Positions 37,485 through 50,320 of a DNA stretch of 64,000 nt are shown piece after piece. A program made the position numbers and the translations under genes. Each line of letters begins with the position of its first letter. The stretch's first letter is position 1. The DNA is taken from contig NW_004086063.1 of assembly GCF_000220395.1 (NCBI RefSeq), forward strand, positions 1 through 64,000, in the 5' to 3' direction. Under the pieces are notes generated by a model. The model did not search any database. It was not told the origin of the DNA and saw only the letters and a program-made list of their open reading frames with translations. The DNA comes from Ichthyophthirius multifiliis. Lineage: Eukaryota; Ciliophora; Oligohymenophorea; Hymenostomatida.

Positions 37485-40400
37485 TCATTTTTTCATAGTT
37501 GGAGAAATTTCTTTATTAGATGCATTAGTATTTATAAAAGATATTTTTAACATACTTTTTTTTATTTTAGCTTCATATGAAACATTTAGATTACTTTGAT
37601 ATTTTTTTAACTCTTAAATAATTTATTCAACTTCTGTATATGAGATAACCTATGTTTTTTTTATAAGTGCAGTAAACCTAATTAAAATTATATTAATAAA
37701 TATATTAAAAAAGAAAAAAAACTTATTAATTTATTCATTAATAATTTCGTTTAATTTTATTTTTAAAAAATCATAATCATTTTATCTTCTCATCATTTCT
37801 TTTTAATTTTATTCTTTTATAGCATTTACAGAATTTTACCAACTTTCGTTTTCTTATTTTAAATTATTTCTTAATGTATTTTCCATTTGTTCATATAAAA
37901 TTTTTAATTATTTAAAGTTTTTTCTTTCAACCATTAATGCTTCTTTGTAAGATTCTGATTTTGTTTATTCCATCTAATATTCACTTTAAATCATTAGAAT
38001 CTTATTTTAAAGGCGTGTATTTTCTTTAAGTAATTCTTAATCATATTGAACTTACGCGGCTTATTAATCAAAATCAATTAGGTTTTTTTTATTCTATTAA
38101 AGGAGTTATTTTATTAAATTATTTTTTTCTTTTATATCAATTATTGCGTTTTCATATGTTAAAGGGAATATATTTTTTTCTGCATTTTCTATTTCTATTA
38201 TATTATTTATTTAAAATTTCAATGTTAAAAATTAATTTTAAATATAAATATTTATTTTTACATTGCTTGTACTATTATTAAACTTTGTCAATAATTTAAG
38301 AAGCTATTCCACTTAATTTTAGCATTTATTATTCTACGAAAATATTTTTCCTTTATCCAAATTTGCTTAATCCTTATTCGTCTTTTTATGCACGTAAAGA
38401 AATCAAAGGAGGAATTATTTTACTTTTTTATTTCTAATTATTAACATTTATTGAAGTACTCTAAGTTTTTTAAAAAGTATCCATACCTAAAACGACATCC
38501 TCTATTTATCTTCTTATTGTTTTACTATTTTGCGTGCATTCGTCAATCACTTTTTCAAGCCTTTTTATGTGTTTTTATTATATTTTAATTACATTATTTT
38601 TTAATTATGTCTTTCCATAATCTATTACTTACTTCCATTCTAAAGCGCTTAACGTCCTTAGTAAATTTTAATTTACTATATGTGAACTATATTAGTTTTA
38701 TTTTAATAAAAATATTTTTATTTTTTACTTTATTATTAGTTTTTTTAATTATATTATAACAAACTCAGGAGATATTTATTCTTTTGACATAGCTTCTTCT
38801 ATTTTTTAAGGAAATTCAAGTAATTTTTTTATGTTTTCTGCATTTTGATTATATTCAAATGATTTAATTAATTTATCATTATTCTCTTCAAATTATTTTC
38901 TTTTATTATTTTTTTATAATTTAATTTATATGATTTTTTTACAAAGAGTATGTTTCACTATTATTACCATCATTATCATCAACAAGTACATTGTCATCTA
39001 TAACATCTAACGAAAAATTTCTAACTTTTTAAATATCAGTATTAATAGCCTGAATATTATTTTATATATTTTTATAATAAAAAAATAATAAGAATAAATA
39101 AATATTTAGATTAGTTATAATTACACTAAAATTCAGTTTCATATTATTATTGAAATAGTCAGCTAATTTTATTTCTGATAAATTTAATTTGGTTTTTAAT
39201 AAATCATCAAATTTCTAATCACCTTTTATTTTATTATTTTTTTCATATAAAAATATGTTTTTTTTTTTTTTCCAAAAAAAATATTATTTTTATACATAAA
39301 TTCTTTTTTTCGTTCAGCAATTACTAATTTGATTATTCTAATTTGTAAATTTAATCAATTAGTTTTTAAATTTATTTCTAAAGAATTTCTAATTAAAATT
39401 TATTAAAACTATTTTTATTAACTTCCTTAGAATGAAGTGTATAAAGTGAATTTTTTTCATTTAGTGCTTCACTCAATTAATTCTAAATTATAATACTTTA
39501 CTATTTGCTTTATAGAAATTCAATTTCAAGTTACTTATATTTTTCTTCCAAATCAGTAATATTTTATTTCTAGGTATTAATAATATCTTCTTTAATTTTC
39601 AATTTTGCTTATAGCAAATCACCTCCCATTCTAAAAAAACCATTATCTTATAATCCTAAATCACTTCCTAAACCTGATCCTTAAATGTTGACTGGAGTAA
39701 TTTATGAATTCCCAACTTAAGAACTTATTAAACTAATTTTATTTTGAATTTCTAAAAGAGCATCAAGTTCTGATTCTTAAATAAATTAAAATAAATATGT
39801 CTACACTAAGAAATATATTAATATTTTACATACTTATATTTTCTATTTTATTGCATTTAGCTTAAGAGGGTATTTAATCCAAATCAACTCTAATGTCTCC
39901 TACAACTTTTCGAAAGTTTTAATAGATCGATTTATATTATACTAGTTCTTGCTTTAATAATTCTATTGTTTATTTTAAAGATTCAGCAGAATGAGTAAAA
40001 TTAACTTTGAAATGATTTTTTATTGTCTTTGCCCTTGTTGCGAACTTTAAAGATGAAATAGTATCGTCTATAAACTTAGAATGCATTGAACAAGTAACAA
40101 TTAAAGAAGTCTTTATTTTAAAGAAAATAAATATATTTTCATTTAAATAAAAAAAAGAATAATATACTTTATAATTTCCTCCTAAAGATTCCTATAAAAT
40201 TCTTGTTAATTTCGAATCTCTATAAGGAATATGTTCTTATCCTGTAGTTAGAGAATGAATAACTTTTCCTAAAAAAAAACAAAATATTATAAAATAGTAT
40301 AATTTTACTATATTCACTATTATTATAAAAAAAAACGAACATAATATAGAATTTCTAATATAAATAAATAAATATAAATTAAAATACCCAGACAAGTTAA

Positions 40401-41906
40401 GGATAAATTAATTTTAATAGCTTCTTCTAAACCTTCACCAACAACTCCACTTTTAGACACTTTTTCACATCCAGCAAGATCAATCAGGTTAAGTTTACCA
40501 TTTTTTTCAGCTCCATTAGGAAATTTTTGACAAATCTAAACCATAAAAATAGTATGAGATCTAGAACTATACTCATTAAGTTTAGTAGATCTTGTTTATC
40601 TATTATTATATCCAAAATTGATCACATCAATTAGTTCATTTTCATCTTAAATAAGTTTTTGGGTAAGTCCTTAAATAAAAATTCCTTTTTAAGGATTTTC
40701 TTTTATTTTAAGTTCTACTTTTTCATCTTGTATAATATTAAGACTATCATGAAGATTTTCTTTATAAATTTCGAGCATAGAACATTTAATAATATATTCT
40801 GCATCTGTTTCATCATTATTAACATAATCAAATAACTAATCACACATTCTAGGAATTATTCCTTATTATTTTTAATCATCGATGTTTCCAAACATAGTGA
40901 AAGATTTTCCACTTCCAGAAACACCGTAAGCAAAGATAGTTCCATTATAGCCAATGAGGACATCATTAACAACTTGAACTGCGATTTCTTGATAAATATT
41001 TTCTTAAGTAGACTCAAAAGGGAAGATTTTATCAAGCATATATACTTAAGTATCATTAACTATTTTTACTGATTATGAATTTATTATTTCTATTGCATTA
41101 TAGCCTAATCCATTCATATTTAAATCTACTTCTGCTTAATTATTAGGTCTAAATCTGACATATGTTTTAACGTTTCCATTTTCTTGTTAATTAGTAGAAC
41201 CTTAGTTAATTTATGTGAATGTTTGCTAGTTTTATGATTAGTTTTGCTAAAACTAAAATACTTATTTATTTTTATTATCCTTTTATATAGATAGTCTTTT
41301 TGGGGTAGAAGCTGCAGATTAATTTTATGAAGAATTGCTATCTGTGCCTAATTTCAAGTTTTTTTTAAATAATTATTAAGCTACATTTATCCCTTTTAAG
41401 CCTTATAATTTATCGTTTTCAAAATTATCCATAGAAATGTCTTTCTCTTCTAGTATTTTTACGTAATTTATAATTTTTTAACAAGGAATTTCCTAAAATG
41501 GAAATTAACTTTAGTTCTAATTAATTGAAATAGATATATTAGGAATTTCGTCAGCATACTAAGATTTATGATTTAATTATATTGATTCTTTCTTTTCTCT
41601 TTATTCGTTTATTATTACTTATTTTTATGACTTTTTCTTTTATCGGAGTTCATCTGTTATTGGTTAATCTTCTACTGTAAAGTTTTTTATTATTTCCTTC
41701 GACTATTAAGGTAATAAATATTAAGATTTTTACAATCTTTAAGTACTACTTTTTTGAATACTATTTACATTTCGTTTAGATGAAATTTATAAACTTATTT
41801 ATTTATATGTTAGTAAATCATTATTTAATCTTTTAGATGGCGAAACATAATTTGTTTTTTCATTATTTTTACTATTTGTACCTAACTTTTGTTTTATCAT
41901 ATTCAT
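37485..41906 (-). CDS. Kinesin with N-terminal extension and long coiled-coil tail
   Basis: The start is [20 protein letters not shown] (ATG 41906). About 240 polar residues precede the motor, which begins [14 protein letters not shown] and continues [18 protein letters not shown], the P-loop [15 protein letters not shown], switch [13 protein letters not shown], switch [45 protein letters not shown] and [12 protein letters not shown]. All ATPase elements are present; the P-loop has VS where QT is usual. The motor has introns at 40269-40387 and 40111-40167. Downstream, several more short introns join roughly 700 residues of coiled coil and polar sequence ending [10 protein letters not shown] at TGA. 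The plus-end or cargo class cannot be assigned. Exon joins in the tail at 38.2-39.4 kb are less certain than in the motor, and two genes cannot be fully excluded. Confidence 0.85.
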
Positions 41907-42596
41907 TTTTTAGATTTCTTTATTTTGAGTTTATTAATCTTTTATTTATAAATTGTATTTTTTGCTTTATTAAAATAGAAATATAAAATTTATTTATTGC
42001 TTTTATTTAATTTATTAATATATATATATAATATTTTTAATTTATTTATAAATATTTTTATTTTAAGAAATTTTTATTAAATAAATATTTTTTAAATATT
42101 ATAAATAAAATTCAAGTATTGTATTTATTTAATAAAGTCTATATTTAAATATATTTCTATAAAAAATAATAAAATAATTGAAATAAATTAAAGCTTAGTG
42201 TTAAAATAATTATATAAAATAAATTTTGTATTGTTTTATAATTTTTATCATATTAAATCTTAAAAAAATATAAGTGTAAAAAAAGACAAATTAATACATG
42301 TTTGGTATTTTCTTTTTTTTATATTATTTAATATAATTTATGTGGTTAAAATTATTTTTAACAAAATTACAAATAAAAATAAAATAAAATATTTAATATT
42401 ATAAAATATTAATGTTTAATAAGTATATTTGAATATGTAATATTATTAGTTAAACTTTTAAATAAAATTACTATATTTTATTTAATATATATAAAATTAA
42501 GAAAAAAATTATAAAATAAATTTATATTTAAAAAAAATATTAAAATTATGTTTAATAATTAAATTTAAAATATTTTTATTAATTAAAAAAAAGTAT
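41907..42596. other. AT-rich divergent promoter region
   Basis: This lies between the divergent kinesin and DHHC genes. Nothing but A/T low-complexity sequence was seen. Confidence 0.5.
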
Positions 42597-43785
42597 ATGG
42601 AAGCTTAGTTTTATATTCCTGATTAATATAAACCGTTTTTACCACATCTACTTTCTTTGATAGTTTTACTTATATTTATAGCACAAGTTTTTTTTACATA
42701 TTATTTATAATCAGAATGTAAAAAAAAAAATATGCAAAAAATATTAAATATATTTATATTTGATTTTAATAAAAAATAACACATAAATTAATTTAAAAGA
42801 ATCATTACTTGATAAAACATATTTGTTAATTGCAGCAATATCTTTGCTATTATTTTTTAAAAGTTTAGAAAAAGCGGTATGCTTAGATCCAGGATATGTT
42901 CAATAAGGAGTAAAATTTAAAAATATAAAAAAATAACCAAAATAAGGATGAAGAAAATGATTAGATAATATCAAATATAACTGAAGAAGAATTAATTAAA
43001 AAAAGATATTGTAAAATTTGCAAAATATTTAAACCAGAAAGAGCAAGCCATTGTTCGAAATGCAAAAGATGTGTCCTTCATATGGATCACCACTGTGTTT
43101 GGACTGGTAATTGTGTAGGTTTTTTGAATAGAAAATATTTCATTTTAGTTCTTTTTTGGGGTTTTTTTTCACTTTTTGTATCTCTTATTTTTGGATTAAG
43201 ATATTTACCTTCAGTTATTAAAGATTTAATTGTATATATTATTTAATTTTATAAACATTTTTTTTAAATTTTAAAGTATGACTATGAATAATATGAAATT
43301 TTTTGGTTTTTCATTAATTTTTTTTAGTTTTCAATTTTTTTAGGCGGAGTTACAAATACTTTAGGTTTTTTTCAATTAAATAATAAATATTTTAATATTT
43401 TTTTTTTAAAAAAAGGTTTATTTATTTTCTTATTATAACATTTAAAATTAGTTTATTTAAATTTGTCAACTTTAGAATAAATAAAAAGAATTTAAGTAAC
43501 AATACATATAAATATATTTATAATTTTAAAATAATAAAAAATAGTAATCAGATTATGATTTGGTAAAAATTAATAATATCTTTATTTTTTTTAGATTGAA
43601 ATAATTAAATAGGGAACTTTATAAAATTTTCAATTTTATTTTGGTAAAAATATATTCTCTTGGTTGTTACCTTATGGATAACCTCTAGGAGATGGATATA
43701 ATTGGAAAAAAAAAATACATTAAGTAATATTAAACATATATTTTTGTATTTTATATTTATAATTTTAATAAAGGAAAGAAAATGA
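42597..43785 (+). CDS. DHHC palmitoyltransferase (zinc-finger S-acyltransferase)
   Basis: About 318 residues, introns 42718-42799, 43496-43594 and 43724-43773 (an extra frame-neutral intron at 43232-43276 is possible). Two transmembrane helices ([16 protein letters not shown] and [12 protein letters not shown]) precede the motif CLDPGYV. The cysteine-rich domain reads [30 protein letters not shown] (DHHC at about residues 136-139), [15 protein letters not shown]; Cys139 is the acyl-accepting catalytic residue. Two more helices follow and then LSTLEQIK, equivalent to the family TTxE motif, and [15 protein letters not shown] near the end. These Golgi or plasma-membrane enzymes attach palmitate to cysteines of other proteins. 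The frame needs one base removed in the A7 run at 42927-42933, unlike most other slips here, which need one added. Confidence 0.9.
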
Positions 43786-44078
43786 GATAATTTTATAATA
43801 TATTTCAAAGCAATTAGCTTTAAAATGTTTTTATCCTACAAATACTAATATATTTTTTTTAATTTTTTTTTCTAAAATAATTTGTAATAAAAAATATTGG
43901 ATAATGTGTTTAATTTTAAAAAGATATTTTTTAACATTTATATTTAATTATAACTTTTAAATAAATTAAATAAGGCAAATTTTTAATATTATATAAATAA
44001 AATAATTTTATTATTTTTATAAAAGAATATATATTTAAATTTTTGTTATAATCAAAATAAAATATCGTATTAAAAAAA

Positions 44079-45320
44079 ATGAACTAACTAGAGGAATAGT
44101 TACCAATATTTTAAATATGTAATTAAAATTAAAAATAATAATAATAAAATTAAAATATAAATAAAGTTGATTTAAAAACTGACATTATTTATTAGACAAA
44201 TAAATTTTATTAATCTGATAGTTGCTTAATTTGTAGTTGTAAAGAATAATTAAGTGCATGGTAATAAAAACAATATAAAAATTAAAAAAATAAATAAATA
44301 AAGCTATTTATGTGGGAAATCAGTATGCGAAGTATGCAAAAGAAGATATATAAATGATTAAAAAGCATGTGATTTATGTTTTATGAAATATTTCAATATA
44401 TAATTAGAAAAAGAAGAGAAGCATAACTTAAAAATATGGAAAATGATATAATTAAAGAAACAGGAATAAAAAATAAGCTATTAGAAGAATTAAGTGAAAA
44501 TAATTAAAGTGAAACGGATAATTATTAAGAAAAAATAAATGAAAAACATGATAAACTTAATAAAATATAAAAAGAGAATAAATTTTTTAAAGAATAAATA
44601 GATTAATAAGTTGAATAAATAAACTTATATTCAGAAGTTTTCAAGTAAAAGAATGAAGAGAATAACAATCTAAAGTAATAAAAATATATTTTGAAAACAA
44701 GAATTGTAAATATTAATAGCTAAATTGATTTATAAAATAATATTTTGAATCAAAAAATAAATTAAAATAATATTCTTTTGAAATAATTATATAAAATATA
44801 ATCTACAAAATCATTTGCTGATTGTAATAAACCTATAAATAATATAGATTTTGAAGAACACTTTATTGAAAGTGGGGAAGATGATGATGAAGAAGATGAA
44901 AAAAATCATAAAAATATTATTTTAGAAAAAGAAAATATTTAATAAGATAATTAAAAAAAATAACTAGAAAACTAATATGAATAAAATAATAAAAAAGAGG
45001 AACAAATTGAACAATCTTAATAATAAATCACAAATGCTTCTTCTTTAGATTAATTATCTTTAAATTAAAAAATTAGTAATTAAAATATATAATAAATAGA
45101 AAAGAATCAAGAAATTAGAGATAGCATATAAGTAGTAAAAACTAAATTATCAAAAGTTTATTCAATAAACGAAAGCCAAAAAAAAAGCATTTATTAATCC
45201 GAAATACAAAAAGAGTTTAATAACTAATAAACTGTAAATAAATAATCAATAATATAAAATAATGATATAAATTAAAATTAAAAGACAAATGAAAAAAAAT
45301 GTTTATGTGTTTTAATATGA
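44079..45320 (+). CDS. FYVE-like zinc-finger protein with C-terminal CaaX box
   Basis: Three exons (introns 44119-44166 and 44261-44303) give about 383 residues. Residues ~28-75 contain four CxxC-type pairs: CLIC, then C..., CYLCGKSVCEVCKRR and ACDLCFMKY. The order and the CGKSVCxxC core resemble FYVE or FYVE-related fingers, but the RRHHCR phosphoinositide-binding patch is absent. The rest is coiled-coil and acidic (ESGEDDDEEDEK), rich in Gln and Asn. The protein ends KKCLCVLI, a CaaX prenylation signal (Cys-Val-Leu-Ile, geranylgeranyl type), so membrane attachment is predicted. The frame slips in the A5 run at 44408-44412 (one missing A) between IQLEK and RREAQLKNMEND. No function is assigned; a role in endomembrane traffic is a guess from the finger and lipid anchor. 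Confidence 0.7.
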
Positions 45321-45450
45321 AAAAAAATATAAATAAATATATTTAAAATATATATAACATTTATTATTTTTTAAAAATTAAATACATATTATTATATATT
45401 TTTTTTTCTCTTTCTTAAATATATATTAAAAAAAATCCATAATAAAAAAA

Positions 45451-47520
45451 ATGTCTACATTATACTATGAACCAGATATTTTAGAAAGAATGGACGCTAT
45501 AAATTAAATAAACGATTATCGCAAAATATATATATCCGAATTTCTCCAAATTCTATAAGATCGTGCTAAGCTTGAGCTTTTTTATTCCAGATCATTAGAA
45601 AGATTAACCACCTAATTAAACCAACTACCTATAATTTAAGCAAATAATCCAACAAGTAATTTAATAAGTGCAATAAAAACTATTTTTATGTCCCAGAGCG
45701 AACAAAGTAAGTAATTCGCAAATTGTATTTCAACTGAAATAATATCCTAATTTCCAAAATAATAAACCACATACAATATAAATAACATTGCAGTTCGCCA
45801 CGAATAAGAGCTTCCAAAAAATATTCAAACATTTGATAAATTAAGGAAATAATATTAAAATATGACCTAAGCATTGAATAAAAAAGCTCAGTAAATGTCA
45901 TGTAATAGCCTCAATCTGTAATAAATGTCTAAAAATAAAAATTTATAGCCCCAAGAGTTACATAAAGCATAAAAAGAACACTAAAATGAATTATTAATAC
46001 TAGAATGCATGAATAGATAATGCTAAAATGCAGAAAAAGAATTATAAAATTTCATTTAAAAATACAATAATTATATTGACCAATATTTCTTAGACGTTGC
46101 AAAAGTGGAAGAAGAAATAATTGTCTAAGAGAAAAACTAAAGGTAAAATTTGCACGATTTGATAATGAAATTTCTTGTTTTTATGATTTCATAAGTAAGA
46201 AATTTGTAATATGATGTTGATAGAATTACAAATAAAGTGCAAGATATAGACATAAATTTTGGCTTAAATGCTTTTTTGAGTGAAAACCTATAGAATTCGA
46301 AATAAAAAGGATTAAATTTGCCACACAAACCTTTACTCTCGAAACTTAATTTCGATAATTTTAAAATCTCATTTAACGTTCAGGAAAATCTTAAACCTGA
46401 ATTGATTATTAAAAAAAACGGGATTGAAAATTATCCTTATTCCAATAAAATCTTAGATAATAATTCAAATTTATAATTAAAATAAGTAGCTATTTAATAG
46501 TAAACATCATTATAAAATTCTGATTTTTATTAAAGTCAAAATTAATAAAAAACTTAATAAAATAATAAATAATAGCAATAATAATAATAATTAATTTAAT
46601 ATATAAAATAAGATACTATATAAAAGCAAATTGAATTTTAAAATAAAAACGCTACAAATAAGTCATTTTCAGAAGAATATTTTGAATATATATTTAATAA
46701 AATATGGTTTAATAATGAAATATTATTTTAAGAAACAAATGAAATAAAAAGGCTTTTAACTGAAAAAGAATCTGATAGAAAAATTTTCGTAATTGTTTAT
46801 AAGAAATTCTTTTAAGAAAAATAAAATGAATTTTTAAAAAAGAATATTTTTTCTAATAAAAATTTGGCAGTTTAGATTTAATTAAATTCTGATGGTTATA
46901 CATCTTTTATGAAGGTTCTTTATACTTCTTTATATATTTTTGATTAGTTTTGTTGTTTTAGATATATTTCTTCTATTTTAGATGTTAATAAATTTCTTTT
47001 TAAAGTAATAAAACCTCCTGATGATCAAATAGAAGTACTTTAGAGAATATATTTGAATCAAGGCTTATTCGAGCACCCTTTTTTTAATAAAAACTAGGAA
47101 GAATTATAAAAAATAATAAAGAAAACAATAATTAAAATATCCAAAGAATATAATAATAAAATTGCAGAAAATGCAATACTAGATTAAGTAAAAGAAGAAG
47201 AAAACATTTCCGAACAAGAATACGTTTTTGCTAATTTGAAAGAAGTTTTAACACAATTTATTAAGTTTAAAATTTAAAAATAAACTTTAAATAATATCCT
47301 AAATGATTAAAGTATTGAGTTAGAAGTTGTTCTGTAAAACAAGTATATGCAAAAATTAAAAACTTTTCTTTAAGAATCTTAGCTTGATGATGATCTTAGT
47401 ATTATTATTTTAGAAAAAAATATTTCTGAAGAAGAAAAGAAAAGTGAATTAAAAGATGAAAATTATTATGATGAAGAAGAGAAATAAAATGTCGAAAAAT
47501 ATGCTAAATATTTTTAATGA
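45451..47520 (+). CDS. F-BAR (FCH) domain protein
   Basis: A single exon from ATG 45451 to TGA 47518 encodes 689 residues with no frame problem. Residues ~1-250 form a long alpha-helical coil that opens ILERMDAINQINDYRKIYIS and continues DRAKLELFYSRSLERLTTQL, the start of FCH/F-BAR domains that dimerise and bend membranes. Helices such as LHKAQKEHQNELLILECMNR and VAKVEEEIIVQEKNQRQNLH follow. A Gln-rich linker (~370-400) separates a second folded half with FRYISSILDVNKFLFKVIKP and LFEHPFFNKNQEELQKII. The second half has no recognised name. No SH3 domain is present. F-BAR proteins act at endocytic sites, the cortex or the cleavage furrow; which applies here is unknown. Confidence 0.75.
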
Positions 47521-47612
47521 AAAAATAAAAAAAATATTATACAAATATATATTTTATAATTAATAAAACTATATTTTAAAAATTTAATATTCAAAAAAAA
47601 AAAAAAATTCAA

Positions 47613-48532
47613 ATGAATTATATAGTTGAAAACAATGAAGATTTTGAAGATGATATAGAAATTTATCAATAATATTTATAAAAAATAGATTAAGCATTAA
47701 TAGAAAGCAGTTAATATACCTAAAATATAATTAATGATGAAAATTATTAAAAATATACTAATATTAATTAATAACAAATTTAAAATTTTAATTAGAATAA
47801 TTTGTAAACAATTTAAGAAGAAAATTTGTCAAACGAAGACGATATCAGTTAAGGTAAAAAGTCTGAAAGAAATTATTCTTAGAATGATTAGATCATATTG
47901 CAGTACGATTAAATCATTATAAATTAAGATTAAATATTTTAGGAAAATACTAATAATAAATAGGTTGTTAAAATAAACTTAAAATAATAAGCAGTTATTA
48001 ATGATAAATACATTTAATTAAATAAACTTTAAGCAGAAAAGCTTAAAGTTGAAAGAGAAAAATATTCAAAAAGTTTGAGAGAAAGCGCAAACAAAAAAGA
48101 GTAAAAAAAAGTAAAAATTAATTTTTCTACTAATGGACATTTTAATTTTTAATATGAAAATTTCCATGATGAAAATGAATCTTATTTAAAAATATATATG
48201 CAAAAAAAGAAAATTAAAAATAATCAATAAATAAATAATAAAAATAAGTAAAAAACTATAAAATAAGACAAGTATAGTTTTTAATTATATTTTATGATTA
48301 TTTTTACTTTTTTTCAAAAAAAAATAGAATAGCTGAAAATAATTAAATGTGTTAACTAAATGCAAAATATTAATAAAAAATACAGCATTATCATTCTAAA
48401 TTTTAACAACATTCTTAAAAAAATTAATTTAACTCTTCTTATTTTTCTCCTTCTAAAATATAAAATATGTAATATATTTATATATATATGAAATTTATTT
48501 TAATTTTAATAAAGAGACAATTAGTAAAATGA
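47613..48532 (+). CDS. Hypothetical Gln/Asn-rich coiled protein
   Basis: Two exons (47613-48271 and 48328-48532, 56-nt intron, phase 2) give 287 residues. It begins MNYIVENNEDFEDDIEIYQQ and is rich in Gln, Asn and acidic residues; a charged helix QLNKLQAEKLKVEREKYSKS lies near residue 150. No transmembrane segment or known motif is visible. The intron is supported because it changes frame from noise to IAENNQMCQLNAKYQQKIQH. It sits between the F-BAR and SERINC genes on the same strand but with its own spacer, so co-transcription is not implied. Confidence 0.55.
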
Positions 48533-48885
48533 AAAAAAATTGTTTGATTTTTCAAAAGTAATATATTAAAAAATAATTAAAAATAATAATTTTAAATAGA
48601 ATAATTTAAAAGAATTTCTTTCTTACAATAATTTAAAAACTCTTCAATTTTGAAATTTTGTATGAGAAAACATAAAAAAATAATATTGTTAATTATTAAT
48701 CAAAAAAAAAAAATATTAAACTATATATATAAAAAAAATCATTTATAATATTAAAAATTATCTAATAAAATAAGGTAAAAGATAATCTATATTATATTCC
48801 TGTATAAATAAAAAATATAAATAAATATATATTATTATAAATAAATAAATAATTAATACTTAATAAGAAATAGCATTTATAATAA

Positions 48886-50239
48886 ATGTGTGTTGGAATA
48901 GCATTAGAAGCAGCCTGCTGTGCTGGTAAAGAATTCTGTAGTGTAATATGCACGTTTTTCAAATGTTGTTGCAAAATGACAATGTCTCAATAAATAAGAT
49001 TATCTTATGTTATTTTAAACTCGTTATTATTCGCATTTACAATAATAGTTCTTCATTATATTCGAGATTTATTTAGTTATTTTGCTCGTTATTTGCATTG
49101 TCCAGAAGCTTCAGGAGGTCAAAGCTAATGCTTAGGTTCAAGTTCTGTATATAGAATGAGTTTTGCATTAGCAATATTATATTTGGCAGTTTTAATTGCA
49201 GTTTACGCAAGAAACTAATGTAGTAAATTATTTAATGAAGGACTTTGGTGCATAAAAATAAGTGCAGTTTTAGGAATGTATATTTCTTTTATGTTTGTTT
49301 CAGATTCTTTTTTTAATGGATATAGAGTTTTTGCTTAAGTTTTTGGAGGTTTTTATTTACTTTTTCAAACGATAATTCTTATTGATATTTTTTACCTTTG
49401 GGGATAAAATTGGAAAGCTAAATATGACGAAGTGGAAGCTTAAAATGCAGAAAATAACTCTTCATTTAACCTTTATGGAATTCTTTTGATTGGAATAACT
49501 CTTTCCTTATATACAGCCTCGATTTTATTAAATGCTTATAATTTTATTTGGTTTAAAGGATGCTAATTTAATATTATCGTTAATGCTTTAAATTTACTGC
49601 TTGTTATTAGTATCACCTTTGTATAATTTTTAGGGTTTAATCCTTCAGGTTCTTTACTTACCAGTTCTGCAATGTCATTCTATATCACTTTCTTGGCTTT
49701 TAGTGGGTAACTTTCATCTGAAAGTGGATGTAATTCAGCAATTTCAAGTAATGCCATTTTTGCAATCGAACTTTCTGTAGGAGTCGCTTTTTTGTTGGTG
49801 ACTTTACTCTATCTTAGTTTTGTTAAAAAAAATAGTAAGTTTAATATTTAGATTAATGAAGAGTAAAATATTGAAAACTAAGTTATTTTTTTTTTAAGTA
49901 AATAATATTTAAAATTAATAAAATAAAAAGGAAGATTTGGAAAAAGAATAAGCATCATTAGTATAAAATTAATAATAACTAAATCAATAATAAGATGAAT
50001 TAGAAATATATAAAAATACAAATAATTATATAATTTTTCATATGGTAATGTTTGTTTCTTCCATTTATTGTGCTATGCTTATTACTAATTGGGGAGGCTC
50101 GAGTCTAAATAATTTCACTATTTATCAACCTTCCTAAACTTCTTATTGGATTAAAATTATTTGTTCTTGGATTTCTTCTATTCTTTATATTTGGACATTA
50201 ATTGCGCCTCGTGTTTTTCCAAACAGAGATTTTTCATGA
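48886..50239 (+). CDS. SERINC (serine incorporator / TMS1) family membrane protein
   Basis: Two exons (48886-49881 and 49931-50239, 49-nt intron) encode 434 residues with about ten hydrophobic helices. Family marks are the Cys-rich start (AACCAGKEFCSVICTFFKCC), RLSYVILNSLLFAFTIIVLH, SVYRMSFALAILYLAVLIAV, EGLWCIKISAVLGMYISFMF, AQVFGGFYLLFQTIILIDIF, YTASILLNAYNFIWFKGCQF, YITFLAFSGQLSSESGCN, IYCAMLITNWGG and the nearly invariant end APRVFPNRDFS. SERINC proteins are found in Golgi, endosome and plasma membranes and act as lipid scramblases or in serine-lipid supply. The 60-residue Gln-rich insertion around the intron is cytosolic. The gene shows no frame slips. Confidence 0.95.
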
Positions 50240-50320
50240 AAAAAATAAAATAATAATTAAATATTTTTAATTTTTTTTAAAAGTATAGAGTATGTATTTT
50301 TATATATTTTTATTAATATA

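Noticed and set aside
37485-39200. Separate coiled-coil gene downstream of the kinesin
   Set aside because: No TGA or credible new start separates it from the motor once short introns are removed; kept as kinesin tail with reduced certainty.
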